Of a stretch of 64,000 bases of DNA, positions 47,301 to 56,032 are shown one piece after another. Under the pieces are notes generated by a model. It had not been told where the DNA came from, did not search any database, and saw only the letters and a list, made by a program, of their open reading frames with translations. Both the position numbers and the translations under genes were made by a program. Each line of letters begins with the position of its first letter. Position 1 is the stretch's first letter. Source of the DNA: Micrococcus terreus (GTDB lineage: Bacteria; Actinomycetota; Actinomycetes; Actinomycetales; Micrococcaceae); assembly GCF_900116905.1 (NCBI RefSeq), contig NZ_FPCG01000002.1:310001-374000 (forward strand), given 5' to 3'.

Positions 47301-47469
47301 CGATGAAGCCGTTGTCCTCCTTGGTGACCCAGATGGCTCCATCGTGGAGGTCGAGATCCGCCGTCTCCATGCCGGGATACAGGACAGATCCGGCGATGAC
47401 CAGGGCTCCGACCGCTGAGAAGGCCGCCGGCTTCGATGCTCCACGCCAGCCCCGGCCCCATGCTCCCAT
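41311..47469 (-). CDS. Giant surface protein: propeller-like domain, Ig/cadherin-like repeats and FN3 repeats
   Basis: 2052 residues from ATG at 47467-47469 (GGAGG ten bases ahead). An N-terminal membrane helix (about 14-35) acts as anchor or signal. The next ~370 residues have Trp/Gly/Thr-rich strands like a propeller. Then about 11 repeats follow with the pattern PPVAVDD...VLxNDxDPDGD, as in cadherin-like/VCBS-type Ig domains. About five FN3 domains follow (for example VSLSWAAPPDNGAPITGYTV) and a C-terminal Cys-containing domain (CTENGGTEYSNCWD). Related Ig/FN3 proteins in actinobacteria occur near MoxR/DUF58/transglutaminase genes. Here it lies alone between lysM and hisC. Probably a cell-surface adhesion or scaffold protein. 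Confidence 0.85.
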   Translation of the reverse strand: MGAWGRGWRGASKPAAFSAVGALVIAGSVLYPGMETADLDLHDGAIWVTKEDNGFIGHLNHSSHILDGGFRAPFENYSLHQQDEHAVMVDPASGALVSIDASLMSSGDQTMLPATEHFALGGGSFSANSAEDGTVFAGTFTPAPVLSSEDPLYEADGAVASTTTTTGTVLVADLASAELISFVASEDDNAWEESSRESLTALASMTSPVVTAVGDTGVVVDADSGTVVWPGGQVQDDRLVGAVPQPGGPNSGVVGLATSAELLSVRLENGSVTSVPLSAPDDAAAGALQPGGSADERTITAPVFAAGCLHAASRSTGYYLRDCAGDHDDEIVPIPELSGSGSLVFRVNRDQVVLNDTGEGTTWMVLDQMKVVSNWDDLEPPKGKGEDTEEESDEVTQQTALPERQEENRPPVAVDDSFGVRAGRTTQLPVLFNDSDPDGDVLVARMVGEQPGIGTVQRILDGVGLQIVVPEDATGTATIRYEARDGRADGVDDAEVRLRVVPESENSAPTQERVPVLRVPAGESVSAQVLPDWIDPDGDDLQLVGATAPDDDAVRTRPDGQFTFQDNSGEAGLREVELTVSDGRETATGKVQIEVLERGSVEPPVTLADHVTVQVGQVATVTPLANDQDPLGGSLRLAFVQQVPALDIAYSASGGTVQISGDSPGTHYLEYIAANELDSAPGLIRVDVVDSDEDSGLPVAVRDTALLPAGGDVLVNVLGNDTDPSGGILVVQGVRPVTGDSGGAAPIKVAVEDFNHIRVVDTGGLARPITFTYEVSNAQGTSLGEVTVVPLPQPEVLEPPVAVPDTAVVRVGDVATIDVLANDVHPNQEDLILEPELAEAPSPERLDAFTSEGKLRVQAGNDPGRTQVSYTVRGPDGQRASAVVDITMVAMDRANNSAPVPPTVRSRVLAGESVSIPIALEGSDPDGDSVTLVGVDSPPKQGSVRMEQGRLVYRAADDSAGTDTFTYLVTDRLGATAVGTVSIGIARSLEVNHPPVALDDSVEVRPGRTFTTNVLANDADPDGDQVALVRDGFTPSIPETSIEIIEGRVQVTAPEEPGFLNITYTIADPAGAQDTGNLAVTVSPEAPLLSPIARDDVLGHEQIADEDQVVVSVLTNDEDPDGAVGDLTVTVDDAAAEAGVQVDGQDVVVPVGSGAQTVKYTVTDIDGNVGHAFILVPGNDNRPPWLLTGEPLQVMAGESLDVDLQDHVGVRDGRRPRLTEDSSATAAPTSASLEVRSATTMAFTAAEDFSGNASVNVTVTDGENGTDPNGLVSTLSIPVTVLPRPEQNNPPRVQSTQMQIEQGGDPVTLDLAPLASDPDGDDLSFALGERSGDLAATLEGTVLTVTPAANARRGGAGSVDFTVTDGDSDPVAARVSVAVVGTSRELPRAIADLVQDARSGDPVVVPALENDVNPFQGEAPLTIVDTQVVVGEGTATTDGTTVTVTPGESWSGRMRVTYTIQDMTRDQARQARGEITVVVKGAPGAPGVPRIEGIDDGQVSLSWAAPPDNGAPITGYTVTDTTTGRTQACSSTTCTITGLENAVEHRFTVTATNEVGESDPSGASAPAVPDVRPEMPAAPSATAEDGRVDLTWTPPANRGSAITEYRVQISPALSGGATRSTGATTSLRWDGLGNGVPYRFRIQALNQADEPSEWSPWSVDVTPAGKPFAPGTPTAVRDQSVVDGGVVRVAWSAADDNGAPLSGYTVTAYAGNSVAGTRQVGAGTTSLSWSGLEKSTAYRFSVTATNSKGDSPTSGQSSAVTPFGLPGAVSSVRTSATGQDNTLSLSFSGAAANGSPVRYEYSLGGGWTSLGAATSDTIRVPANGSTYTVSVRAVNEAGPGPTASATTVAAYGPYAMPQIAASSHQGGVKFSWNPDTVRAGNGRSVTFAVTVNGSSVPNSGSYESPQTKAATDYRIQIQVCAAGGADCQVAGQSARSEPIPDPTARLSVGPKSSISTCTENGGTEYSNCWDTQMDFIGFPPGELAVTCTPRGAEGSHRAGEVYEYATGTVTIGADGTYSGVPRFCILHDGHSDFRLRMKEHGVESNVIYGPWP

Positions 47470-47580
47470 CGGTGTCGGTCCTCCCCCATCAGACTGATGA
47501 CATACCGCACCCACGGTCGCCTCATCCAGTGTAGGTGAGTGGGGCCCCCGCCTGATCCGACCCGGATCCGCCCTCGGAGA

Positions 47581-47919
47581 TCAGCCGAACTGCGGAACGT
47601 AGAGCAGCTGACCGGGCTGCAGCTCGCTGTCCGTCAGAGAGTTCATGGCGCCGATCTGCTCGATGGTGGTCGTCCTGTCACGCTCCGGAGCGATCTCACC
47701 GGCGATCGACCACAGCGTCTCTCCGTAGCCGACGAGATGGGTCTCCACGGCAGCCGGAGCCTGATCGCCGGAGGCGGCGGCCGGGGTCAGGGCCGTGGAT
47801 CCGAAGAAGACGGCGGCTGCGGTGATCAGGACGGCAAGGATCATCACCGGGAGTCCGTGCAGGAAGAAGCGGCCTCGACGGTTCAGACGGATGTCGGTCG
47901 CGGTACGGGTGGTGCTCAT
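47581..47919 (-). CDS. LysM membrane protein, YneA/ChiZ/DivS-like candidate SOS division inhibitor
   Basis: 112 residues from MSTTRTATDIRLNRR (AAAGG upstream). One membrane helix (about 22-43) and a C-terminal LysM domain (about 58-111: VGYGETLWSIAGEIAPERDR through LQPGQLLYVPQFG). This is the architecture of SOS-induced division suppressors next to lexA in other Gram-positives (YneA in Bacillus, Rv2719c/ChiZ in mycobacteria, DivS in corynebacteria). An SOS box at 47956-47971 lies 37 bp ahead of its start, divergent from lexA. Function by analogy. Confidence 0.8.
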   Translation of the reverse strand: MSTTRTATDIRLNRRGRFFLHGLPVMILAVLITAAAVFFGSTALTPAAASGDQAPAAVETHLVGYGETLWSIAGEIAPERDRTTTIEQIGAMNSLTDSELQPGQLLYVPQFG

Positions 47920-47955
47920 GGTGATCAGCCTTTCTGCCCGGAAGGTCCGGACGCA

Positions 47956-47971
47956 TCGAACGCATGTTCGG
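47956..47971 (-). promoter_or_regulatory. SOS box (LexA site) for the LysM gene
   Basis: TCGAACGCATGTTCGG matches the actinobacterial consensus TCGAAC-N4-GTTCGA at 11 of 12 positions. 37 bp upstream of the LysM start, on the side facing it. Confidence 0.85.
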
Positions 47972-48021
47972 ATGACGTGTTCCTGTTCTAGCACATCCGT
48001 TCGAACGCGGACAAGACACGT

Positions 48022-48037
48022 TCGAACATATCTTTGA
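48022..48037 (+). promoter_or_regulatory. SOS box-like site for lexA
   Basis: TCGAACATATCTTTGA: perfect left half-site, right half with two mismatches. Lies 116 bp before the lexA start. A further GTTCGAAC palindrome at 47999-48006 may add to LexA binding in this divergent region. Confidence 0.6.
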
Positions 48038-48152
48038 ATCTGGGGCCACGCTCACGTAGCGTCAGATCCAACGGTCTAACAGCAGTGGAACCACCGCTGG
48101 CCGACCGAGAAGCACATCACCAGGCAGCACGGACACGATAAGGACGATCCCT

Positions 48153-48911
48153 ATGGCAGGCCGGACCAGCGCCGAGGCACAGACCGATGGACAGGGGCCG
48201 CACCCCCTGACGGAGCGCCAGCGGGCGATCCTGGAATCGATCCGCACGGCGATCGCCCACCAGGGTTATCCACCGTCCATGCGCGAGATCGGCGACGCCG
48301 CTGGACTGGCGTCCCTGTCTTCGGTGACCCACCAGCTCTCCCAGCTCGAGAAGTGGGGCTACATCCGTCGCCACCCCGGCCGACCCCGGGCCATGGAGGT
48401 GCTGTTGGATGCCGACGGCGCACCCGTGCAGCATGGATCCACGCCTCTGGGATCCGGCTCCGTCCAGCCGGGCGATTCGACCACCGAGCACCGTGGGGCC
48501 ACGGTGACCGCTCTGCACACGGCCGCCGTCGAGGGCTCGGCCGTGCCGGTCCCGTTGGTCGGCCGGATCGCCGCAGGTGGTCCGATCCTGGCCGACCAGC
48601 AGGTCGAGGACGTCATGACGCTGCCGCGTCAGCTCACCGGTGAAGGCGAGCTGTTCATGTTGAAGGTTTCGGGAGACTCCATGGTGGACGCGGCCATCTG
48701 TGATGGCGACTGGGTCGTGGTGCGGCGTCAGAGCTCAGCACAGAACGGTGAGATCGTGGCGGCCCTGCTGGACGACGAGGCCACGGTGAAGACCTTCCGC
48801 CAGCGGGACGGACACACCTGGCTGCTGCCGCAGAACAGCAGTTACGAACCCATCCTGGGCGACCACGCCACCGTGATGGGCAAGGTCGTCACGGTGCTGC
48901 GGGCCCTCTGA
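48153..48911 (+). CDS. lexA: SOS response repressor LexA
   Basis: 252 residues. Winged-helix DNA-binding domain (about 14-80: [20 protein letters not shown] through the wing [13 protein letters not shown]), linker, and an S24 peptidase domain. The self-cleavage site A141-G142 ([11 protein letters not shown]), catalytic S176 ([10 protein letters not shown]) and K213 (ATVKTF) are intact. RecA filaments trigger cleavage and derepression. AAGGA precedes the ATG. Convergent overlap of 23 bp with the DinG-like helicase. Confidence 0.97.
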   Translation: MAGRTSAEAQTDGQGPHPLTERQRAILESIRTAIAHQGYPPSMREIGDAAGLASLSSVTHQLSQLEKWGYIRRHPGRPRAMEVLLDADGAPVQHGSTPLGSGSVQPGDSTTEHRGATVTALHTAAVEGSAVPVPLVGRIAAGGPILADQQVEDVMTLPRQLTGEGELFMLKVSGDSMVDAAICDGDWVVVRRQSSAQNGEIVAALLDDEATVKTFRQRDGHTWLLPQNSSYEPILGDHATVMGKVVTVLRAL

Positions 48912-51018
48912 GCCGCTCCAGGACGCCCTGGACCACCTGAGGGTCGGTGGTCCCCCAGAAGTCGGGCAGCGTGGAGCGGAGGTAGCCGCCGTAACGCTCG
49001 GTCGCAAGCCGGGGGTCCAGGACGGCCACCACGCCGCGGTCCTCCTGGGTGCGGATCAGACGTCCCACCCCCTGGGCCAGACGGATGGCCGCGTGCGTGG
49101 CGGACACCGCCATGAAACCGTTGCCGCCATGACGGGCGATGTCCCGCGAGCGGGCCGTGGCCAACGGATCGTCCGGGCGCGGGAACGGAATCCGGTCGAT
49201 CACCACCAGTCGGCAGGCCTCACCGGGCACGTCCACGCCCTGCCACAGGCTGAGCGTGCCGAACAGGGAGGTGTCCGGTTCCGCAGCGAATTGGCGGACC
49301 AGCGCGGACAGCGTCGCGTCCCCCTGGCACAGGATCTGCGGTGATGGCCCCAGCCGGGTGCGCATCGCCTCAGCGGCATCCTCGGCGGCCCTCTTGGAGG
49401 AGAACAGGCACAGGGCCCCGCCGCGGGATGCCCGCAGCAGGGATTCGAGCTCGTCCCAGGACTCCGGACTGGCGGTGCGACCGGGACGGGGCAGGTGCCG
49501 AGCCACGTAGAGCACCCCCTGACGTGGATAGTCGAAGGGGCTGCCGACATCGATCCCGGTCCACCGAGGTGCTCCCTGCCCCATCAGTCCGAGCGATCCG
49601 GCGACCGGGTCGAAGGAGGACCCCACCGCGAGTGTGGCCGAGGTCAGCACACCCGTCGCCTGTCCGAACAGTCCCTCACGCAGCTTCCCGGCCACGGACA
49701 GGGGTGCCACGTACAGCACGGGAGGCGCGGTCTCGTCTCCGGGCACCCATCCCACGCCCGGTTCGAAGTGACCGGGCCGACTGGCCCACACCACTTCAGG
49801 GTGCTCGGTGTCCGGCACCGCGGCCAGGATGCGGTCGGCAACCTCCAGGACGGTGAGCAGGCGGGCCCGGGCCATCTGTCGGCCGCTGTCCGCTCCCCCG
49901 GGGGACTCCCCACTTCCCGACGACGCCCCTCCAGTGGGCTTGGAGTCGCTCAGTGCCTGCCGGGCGGCTTGGCTGACGGCGCGCAGGGCGTTCTGCTGCA
50001 GTTCGTTGGGCCCCTGCGGCAGCAGCCCGGTGGGCGTGGCGGCGAAGGCCGCATCCAGCGCGGCTCCGGCCTGGGACAGGTCCTCCACGGCCGCAGCCGT
50101 GTGCCGGCGCACGGAGGAGACAGCGGCCTGCACGATGGTTCCGGAGAGCTGTCCGGTCACCGCTCCGGTGACTCGGTCCTGCAGTTCGTGCGCCTCGTCC
50201 ACGATCGCCGCATCGAATTCAGGGAGCACCGCGAGCCCTTCGAAGGCGCTGATCGCCAGCATGGCGTGGTTGGTGACCACCACGTCGGCGTCAGCGGCCT
50301 GGGACCGCGCCCGTTCGGAGAAGCACTCCTCGGCCATCGGGCACCGCTGAGGTCCGATGCAGTCCACTGCCGAGACGGAGACCTGCCGCCAGGCCCGGTC
50401 GGAGACTCCCGGGTCCAGGTCATCCCGGTCACCCGTCTCGGTCTCCTCGGCCCATTCGCGCAGGCGCCGCACCTCACGCCCCAGCGGGGTCGTGGGATCC
50501 GTGCTCGCGGCCGCCATCCCAGTCATGGCCTCACCGTCGTCGGCCATCCCGAACAGCGTCTGGCCGTCCTCGTCCGGGAATCCTCCCTCGATCTTGTGCT
50601 TGCACAGATAGTTGGCCCGCCCCTTGATCAGGGCGACGTCCAGTGGCCGCGGCAGTTCGCCCTGAAGCGCCTCCAGCAGTGCCGGCGCGTCCCGGTGCAT
50701 GATCTGTGCCTGCAGCGCGAGCGTGGCGGTGGCCACCACCACCGGTTTCTCTGCGTCGACGGCATGCCGCAGGGCGGGCACCAGGTAGGCCAGCGACTTG
50801 CCGGTGCCGGTGCCGGCCTGGACCAGCAGGTGGGTGCCGGTCTCCAGGGCCCGGGCCACCTCGACCACCATGCGCCGTTGCCCGTCCCGCCGTTGCCCGC
50901 CCAGGCTCTCAACAGCGGCGTCCAACAGGCGCAGCGCCTCGCGTTCGGCGTCCGTACGGGGCTCGTTCTCCGGCGGCTGATGCGCCTCTGTGCCCTGCGG
51001 GGTCCTGCTCGAGGTCAT
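48889..51018 (-). CDS. ATP-dependent helicase, DinG/YoaA (XPD-like) family
   Basis: 709 residues. Superfamily 2 helicase with Walker [13 protein letters not shown] (about 67-78), DEAH box [11 protein letters not shown], and helicase C motifs. Four cysteines suited to an Fe-S cluster are visible: YLCKHK, CIGPQRC and AEECF. Such enzymes unwind DNA during repair; it lies next to lexA. Its start overlaps the hflX stop (ATGA, 51015-51018). Confidence 0.9.
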   Translation of the reverse strand: MTSSRTPQGTEAHQPPENEPRTDAEREALRLLDAAVESLGGQRRDGQRRMVVEVARALETGTHLLVQAGTGTGKSLAYLVPALRHAVDAEKPVVVATATLALQAQIMHRDAPALLEALQGELPRPLDVALIKGRANYLCKHKIEGGFPDEDGQTLFGMADDGEAMTGMAAASTDPTTPLGREVRRLREWAEETETGDRDDLDPGVSDRAWRQVSVSAVDCIGPQRCPMAEECFSERARSQAADADVVVTNHAMLAISAFEGLAVLPEFDAAIVDEAHELQDRVTGAVTGQLSGTIVQAAVSSVRRHTAAAVEDLSQAGAALDAAFAATPTGLLPQGPNELQQNALRAVSQAARQALSDSKPTGGASSGSGESPGGADSGRQMARARLLTVLEVADRILAAVPDTEHPEVVWASRPGHFEPGVGWVPGDETAPPVLYVAPLSVAGKLREGLFGQATGVLTSATLAVGSSFDPVAGSLGLMGQGAPRWTGIDVGSPFDYPRQGVLYVARHLPRPGRTASPESWDELESLLRASRGGALCLFSSKRAAEDAAEAMRTRLGPSPQILCQGDATLSALVRQFAAEPDTSLFGTLSLWQGVDVPGEACRLVVIDRIPFPRPDDPLATARSRDIARHGGNGFMAVSATHAAIRLAQGVGRLIRTQEDRGVVAVLDPRLATERYGGYLRSTLPDFWGTTDPQVVQGVLERLRGPAAP

Positions 51019-52694
51019 GCGGCGGGGCCACTGCCCTGGATGTAGGGACGCAGCTCGTCGGCGATGTCCTCCCGGACCAGCACGCGCAGCCTGGTCCCCT
51101 CGGCCTCGTAGGTCTCGGAGATGATCTCCGCCTCGGGTGAGTGCAGTCGTGAGACCACCTCTCCGTGGGTGAACGGGATCAGCAGGTCCAAGGCGACGTT
51201 CGGCCGCGGGATGGCCTCGGAGATCATCTGCTCCAGCTGGTCGATCCCCTCACCGGTGCGCGCCGAGACCACCACGGAGCGCGGCTCACGCTGACGCAGG
51301 CGGGCGATCACGAACGGGTCCGCGGCATCGGCCTTGTTCAGCACGATGATCTCCGGGATCCGGCGGGCATCCACATCGGTGAACACCTGACGCACGGCGG
51401 CGATCTGGCCCTCCGGATCCGGATGGGACGCGTCCACCACGTGCAGGATCACATCCGCGTCAGCCACCTCCTCCAGAGTGGAGCGGAAAGCCTCCACCAG
51501 CTGGGTGGGCAGTGACCGGACGAAGCCGACCGTGTCCGAGAGCGTGTATCCGATGCCGTCCGGGGTGACCGCCTTGCGGACGGTGGGGTCCAGGGTGGCG
51601 AACAGGGCGTTCTCCACCAGCACGCCAGCGTGGGTGAGGCGGTTGAGCAGGGAGGACTTGCCGGCGTTGGTGTACCCGGCGATCGCCACGGACGGCACCT
51701 GGTTGCGCTTGCGGTTGGCCCGCTTGGTCTCGCGGGCCGGCTTCATGGCGGCGATGTCCTTGCGCAGCTTGGCCATCCGGGTGCGGATCCGGCGACGGTC
51801 CAGCTCGATCTTGGTCTCACCGGGACCACGGGAGCCGATGCCCTCACCGCCGGCGGCACGGCCACCGGCCTGACGGGACATGGACTCGCCCCAGCCGCGC
51901 AGGCGTGGCAGCAGGTACTCGAGCTGGGCCAGCTCCACCTGTGCCTTGCCCTCACGGGACTTGGCGTGCTGGGCGAAGATGTCCAGGATCAGGGCGGTCC
52001 GATCGATCACCTTGACACGGACCACATCCTCCAGAGCGCGGCGCTGGGAGGGGGCCAGCTCGGAATCGACCACCACGGTGTCCGCACCGGTCATGGCCAC
52101 GATCTCACGCAGCTCCTCGGCCTTGCCCTTGCCCAGGAACGTGGCCGGGTCCGGGGTGTGGCGCCGCTGGATGACGCCGTCCAGCACCTCGGAGCCGGCG
52201 GTCTCGGCCAGGGCGGCGAGCTCGCGCAGGGAGTTCTCGGCGTCCTCGGCGGTGCCCTCGGTCCAGATGCCAGCGAGCACCACGCGCTCCAGGCGCAGCT
52301 GGCGGTACTCGACCTCGGTGACGTCCTCGAGTTCGGTGGAGAGTCCTCCCACGCGGCGCAGGGCCTGGCGTGCGGCCAAGTCGTACTGTTCACCGTCGTC
52401 GTCGGTGTGGCCGTGGCCGCCCTCGGACAGGGCCAGCGCGCGGCCGGAGAGCAGTCCCTCGCTCTGGTCGGCCTCCGGCTGACGGGCGTCGGTGCTGTGT
52501 GAGGAGGCCCGGGCCGCGTCGGCGGCGAGGATCCGGTCGATCACGTCCTGGATCTGGGACTCGTTCTGGGGGTCGGATGCGTGGGTCATGGTCTCCTGGT
52601 CTGCAGTGTGCTGTTCAGCGTAGTCGGTGGGCCGGACGCGGTAGGCGTCTGGGCCGTCGTCGTGGTGGTCTCGGGCGGGGTCTCGTGGACTCAT
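51015..52694 (-). CDS. hflX: GTPase HflX
   Basis: 559 residues. Ribosome-associated GTPase that splits stalled ribosomes. G1 GYTNAGKSSLLNR, G3 DTVGFV, G4 NKAD and the N-terminal HflX domain (GTDTVVVDSELAPSQRRAL-like core). Start at 52694: GGAGGATCCC directly before ATG, which overlaps the GNAT stop. An internal ATG at 52589 with AGGAG is an alternative; the first 35 residues have coding-like composition but are not conserved in type. Confidence 0.95.
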   Translation of the reverse strand: MSPRDPARDHHDDGPDAYRVRPTDYAEQHTADQETMTHASDPQNESQIQDVIDRILAADAARASSHSTDARQPEADQSEGLLSGRALALSEGGHGHTDDDGEQYDLAARQALRRVGGLSTELEDVTEVEYRQLRLERVVLAGIWTEGTAEDAENSLRELAALAETAGSEVLDGVIQRRHTPDPATFLGKGKAEELREIVAMTGADTVVVDSELAPSQRRALEDVVRVKVIDRTALILDIFAQHAKSREGKAQVELAQLEYLLPRLRGWGESMSRQAGGRAAGGEGIGSRGPGETKIELDRRRIRTRMAKLRKDIAAMKPARETKRANRKRNQVPSVAIAGYTNAGKSSLLNRLTHAGVLVENALFATLDPTVRKAVTPDGIGYTLSDTVGFVRSLPTQLVEAFRSTLEEVADADVILHVVDASHPDPEGQIAAVRQVFTDVDARRIPEIIVLNKADAADPFVIARLRQREPRSVVVSARTGEGIDQLEQMISEAIPRPNVALDLLIPFTHGEVVSRLHSPEAEIISETYEAEGTRLRVLVREDIADELRPYIQGSGPAA

Positions 52695-53299
52695 GGGATC
52701 CTCCGAAGGAATCGGCCGCAGCGGTGGACCCTGCGGAAGGTGGAACGCCAGTGGTCCTCATCGGCGAGGCCGGCGTGGAAGAAGGCGGTGACCGGACCGC
52801 GCAACCCGGTGGGGACGGTCAGTCCAGGAGTCGTCTCATCCCAGGACTGGTAGACGTGGAGGTACTCCTGATCCAGCTCGAACCCCCGGGAGCGGTACCA
52901 GGACCGGGCCGCGGCGTCCTCTCGGGTCCAGGCGTCCAGCTCGGTCACCTGAGACGGCAGCAGCAGCATCACCTGGTCCAACAACGCGGAGGCGATCCCG
53001 TGTTCCCGCCAGTCCGGGTGGACGGCCACGGTGTCGATGGTGGCCAGGTGGGACTCGTCGGTCCCCTCCTGCCCTACCTCGACCTCCAGGATCCCGACGA
53101 CGTCACTCGCCTGAGCATCCACGGCCACCCAGGAGACCGTCTCCCCCTGCTCAGGCGACGGCGCAGGATGTGCCGTGCGGACGTCGTCGTAGTACTGGGA
53201 GTCCAGGAAGGACAGGGCACGGCAGCGCAGCCAGGAGCGTTCGTCCTGCGGCTCGTAGGGTCGCAGGCGCACGGCGGTGCGGTACAGAGAAGAGGGCAT
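52691..53299 (-). CDS. GNAT-family N-acetyltransferase
   Basis: 202 residues. Acetyl-CoA-binding motif A is LATIDTVAVHPDWREHGIAS and motif B-like RSWYRSRGFELDQEYLHVYQ. The N-terminus VRLRPYEPQDERSWLRCRAL is typical. Substrate unknown. Start of the next gene (hflX) overlaps its stop. Confidence 0.85.
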   Translation of the reverse strand: MPSSLYRTAVRLRPYEPQDERSWLRCRALSFLDSQYYDDVRTAHPAPSPEQGETVSWVAVDAQASDVVGILEVEVGQEGTDESHLATIDTVAVHPDWREHGIASALLDQVMLLLPSQVTELDAWTREDAAARSWYRSRGFELDQEYLHVYQSWDETTPGLTVPTGLRGPVTAFFHAGLADEDHWRSTFRRVHRCGRFLRRIP

Positions 53300-53460
53300 G
53301 TGGATCCTCAGGTCATGATGGACGGGTGCGGGCGATCACGGACCGCTCATCGTCAGCAGGGTCCGGAGCCGTCACGGGCGGGCCAGCGAGGGCTCAGCGC
53401 AGGAAGATCCACATGGCGACCATCCTACGGCCCGTGTCAAGCCGGTAGGCTCGGGCGGTG

Positions 53461-54090
53461 ATGGATGGCGCACACTACTTCTCGGCCGAGCCCGGGACAG
53501 AGGAACGACGACGGACGCTCACCGTGGAGCTGGCCGGTCGCCGCGTGGAGGTGGAGACCTCCAACGGCATCTTCTCCCCCGACGGGATCGACAAGGGCAC
53601 CGCGGCGATGCTCTCGGTGGTGCCCGATCCTCCGCAGTCCGGACGGTTCCTGGACATCGGGTGCGGCTGGGGTCCGCTGGCGCTGACCCTGGCTCTGCGC
53701 AGTCCGGAGGCCCAGGTGCTGGGCGTGGAGGTCAACGACCGCGCCGCCCGACTGTGCCGGGACAATGCCGCCGCCCTGGGCCTGGAGAATGTGAGCGTTC
53801 AGCGCCCGGACGAGGTCCCGGACGAGCAGACCTACGATCTGATCTGGTCCAACCCGCCCATCCGGATCGGCAAGCAGGCCCTGCACGAGCTGCTGCTGCT
53901 GTGGCTGCCGCAACTGGCCCCCGGAGGGACGGCCTGGCTGGTGGTGCAGAAGAACCTCGGCGCGGATTCGCTGCTGCCGTGGATGCGCGGCGCACTGGAG
54001 GAGATCGCCCCCGGTGAGTTCACTGCCGAGCGGGCGGACACCGTCAAGGGCTTCCGCATCCTGACTGTGACCCGTCGACCACAGAGCTGA
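53461..54090 (+). CDS. Class I SAM-dependent methyltransferase (RsmC-like, MTS domain)
   Basis: 209 residues. SAM-binding loop FLDIGCGWGPLALTLAL (about 64-80), acidic GVEVNDRAARLC, and catalytic NPPI (SNPPIRIGKQ), the pattern of RsmC/RlmG-type rRNA guanine N2-methyltransferases. ATG at 53461 was preferred over a GTG just before it. On the plus strand in an otherwise minus-strand block, convergent with dapF. Confidence 0.85.
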   Translation: MDGAHYFSAEPGTEERRRTLTVELAGRRVEVETSNGIFSPDGIDKGTAAMLSVVPDPPQSGRFLDIGCGWGPLALTLALRSPEAQVLGVEVNDRAARLCRDNAAALGLENVSVQRPDEVPDEQTYDLIWSNPPIRIGKQALHELLLLWLPQLAPGGTAWLVVQKNLGADSLLPWMRGALEEIAPGEFTAERADTVKGFRILTVTRRPQS

Positions 54091-54111
54091 GCCTGACTGT
54101 CCGGGCCCGCC

Positions 54112-55062
54112 TCAGGGCATCTGGCCGTCGAACACCAGCTCGGCCGGGCCGGAGAGCACCACGTGCTCAGCGCCGTCCGGGCCGGGCACGAACTCCACGC
54201 CCACCGCGCCACCGGGAACGTCCACGATCCACTGATCCGAGCCGGCGTCTCCTGCCCAGGCGCGCACGGCGGCCGCAGCCGCGCACGCACCGGTCCCGCA
54301 GGACTGGGTCTCCCCCACGCCCCGCTCGTGGACCCGCATCCGCAACCGGCCCACTCCCTCCTGCACCAGGGGTTCGGCGGGCACCACGAACTCCACGTTC
54401 GTCCCGTGCGGCGGTGCCGGATCCACGTTGGGCACCTGGTGCAGGTCCAGCCCGTCCAGTTCCATGTCCTCGGCCAGAGCCACCACGGTGTGCGGGTTGC
54501 CCATGGAGATGCTCAGCGCCGGACGTGGATCCTGCAGACCGGCGGCCAGCACCAGGGAGTCAGCCGCGCGCTCCAGGGCGAGCTCCTCGTCGATGTAGGA
54601 CCAAGGACCCATGTCGATCGCATAGCCGTGGGCCGTTCGCCGCACCGTGCGAGCACCGGCACGCGTGCCGATGGTGACTGCTCCGCCCTCGGCCAGCTGC
54701 ACCAGCCCACGTTGGGCCAGGTAGTGCACGAACACCCGCACCCCGTTGCCGCACATCTCCGCGATGGACCCGTCCCCATTGCGGTAGTCCATGAACCATT
54801 CGGCGTCAGGGGCGGCCTCGAGCAGATCACGCCCTTCCAGCAGCTCCTGGGAGCGCACCACCCGGATCAGGCCGTCGCCACCGATCCCCAGGTGGCGGTC
54901 GGTCAGCACGCGCACGTGGTCCGGAGTCAACTCGATGTCCCCTCGCTGGTCCTCCACGAGCACGAAGTCGTTGCCGGTGCCGTGGCCCTTGGTGAAGCGC
55001 AGGCCGGAGAGCTGCTGCTGGGCGGCGCTCTGGCGCTCGGGATCGAGGTGAGGAGAGGTCAT
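54112..55062 (-). CDS. dapF: Diaminopimelate epimerase
   Basis: 316 residues. Makes meso-diaminopimelate for lysine and, in some lineages, peptidoglycan. Two-cysteine acid-base pair C104 (MCGNGVRVF) and C255 ([10 protein letters not shown]). Overlaps miaA stop (ATGA, 55059-55062). Micrococcaceae generally have lysine-type peptidoglycan, so dapF here may serve lysine biosynthesis. Confidence 0.96.
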   Translation of the reverse strand: MTSPHLDPERQSAAQQQLSGLRFTKGHGTGNDFVLVEDQRGDIELTPDHVRVLTDRHLGIGGDGLIRVVRSQELLEGRDLLEAAPDAEWFMDYRNGDGSIAEMCGNGVRVFVHYLAQRGLVQLAEGGAVTIGTRAGARTVRRTAHGYAIDMGPWSYIDEELALERAADSLVLAAGLQDPRPALSISMGNPHTVVALAEDMELDGLDLHQVPNVDPAPPHGTNVEFVVPAEPLVQEGVGRLRMRVHERGVGETQSCGTGACAAAAAVRAWAGDAGSDQWIVDVPGGAVGVEFVPGPDGAEHVVLSGPAELVFDGQMP

Positions 55063-56024
55063 GGCTCCAGTCTAGGTGTGCCGGGAGCCCGCTCCTCCGT
55101 CGCGGCGTGCACCACGGCCACGGCCTGGTCCACCAGGTCTGGGGCGTCCCAATCCAGCCAGAGAACCCGCGGATCGCCCCGGAACCAGGTCTCCTGCCGG
55201 CGGGCGAACCGACGCGTGGCCACCACGGTCTCCTCGACCGCCTGCCTCAGGGTGCACCGGCCGTCCAGCACGTCCAGCATCTGCTGGTACCCGATCGCCC
55301 GCGCGGCCGTCGGCCCCTCTCGCAGCCCACGGGCGTCCAGTGCGCGGACCTCCTCCAGCAGTCCGCGCTCCACCATCAGCTCCACGCGACGCTGGATGCG
55401 CTCGTGCAGCACCTCGCGCGGGATGCGCAGCCCGATCTGCACCACGGGGCCCACGTCATGGTGATACCTGCGTTCGGGCATGAAGGAGGAGAACGGACGG
55501 CCGGTGATCCGGTGGACCTCCAGGGCCCGGATGACGCGGCGGTCATCGCCCACCCGCTCCGCAGACGCCGGGTCGACGACGGCCAGTTCCGCCCGCAGGG
55601 CAGCGGTCCCCTCCTGCTGGGCACGGGTCTCCAGCTCCTCTCGGACCTGCGGGTCGGTGGGCGGGAACTCCAGAGTGTCCACGGCCGCGCGGACGTACAG
55701 TCCTGACCCGCCGGCCAGTACGGGGAGGTGTCCGCGCGCGCGGATCTGGGCGATCGCCTCCCGGGCCCACCCCTGGAAGTCCGCCACCGAGGCGGCCTGG
55801 TCGATCTCCAGCACGTCCAGCAGATGGTGCGGAACTCCCCCGCGCTCGTGCTCGCTGGCCTTGGCCGTGCCGATGTCCATGCCGCGGTAGAACTGCAGCG
55901 CGTCGGCATTGACCACCTCACCCCTCAGCCGCTGGGCCACCGCGACGCCCAATGCCGTCTTGCCGGACGCCGTCGGGCCCACCAGGGCGACGACGGGCAG
56001 TGCTGACGCAGACCTCTGCCGCAT
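55059..56024 (-). CDS. miaA: tRNA dimethylallyltransferase MiaA
   Basis: 321 residues. Walker A-like [12 protein letters not shown] (about 16-27), [16 protein letters not shown] and the conserved AIGYQQML. Adds the isopentenyl group at A37, the substrate for MiaB. Stop overlaps the dapF start, and start lies nine bases after the miaB stop. Confidence 0.96.
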   Translation of the reverse strand: MRQRSASALPVVALVGPTASGKTALGVAVAQRLRGEVVNADALQFYRGMDIGTAKASEHERGGVPHHLLDVLEIDQAASVADFQGWAREAIAQIRARGHLPVLAGGSGLYVRAAVDTLEFPPTDPQVREELETRAQQEGTAALRAELAVVDPASAERVGDDRRVIRALEVHRITGRPFSSFMPERRYHHDVGPVVQIGLRIPREVLHERIQRRVELMVERGLLEEVRALDARGLREGPTAARAIGYQQMLDVLDGRCTLRQAVEETVVATRRFARRQETWFRGDPRVLWLDWDAPDLVDQAVAVVHAATEERAPGTPRLEP

Positions 56025-56032
56025 GGGGGGCG

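Noticed and set aside
41311-47469. DNA-level tandem repeats in the giant gene
   Set aside because: The similarity is at protein level (Ig/FN3 domains); the DNA copies are diverged, so they are not annotated as separate repeats.
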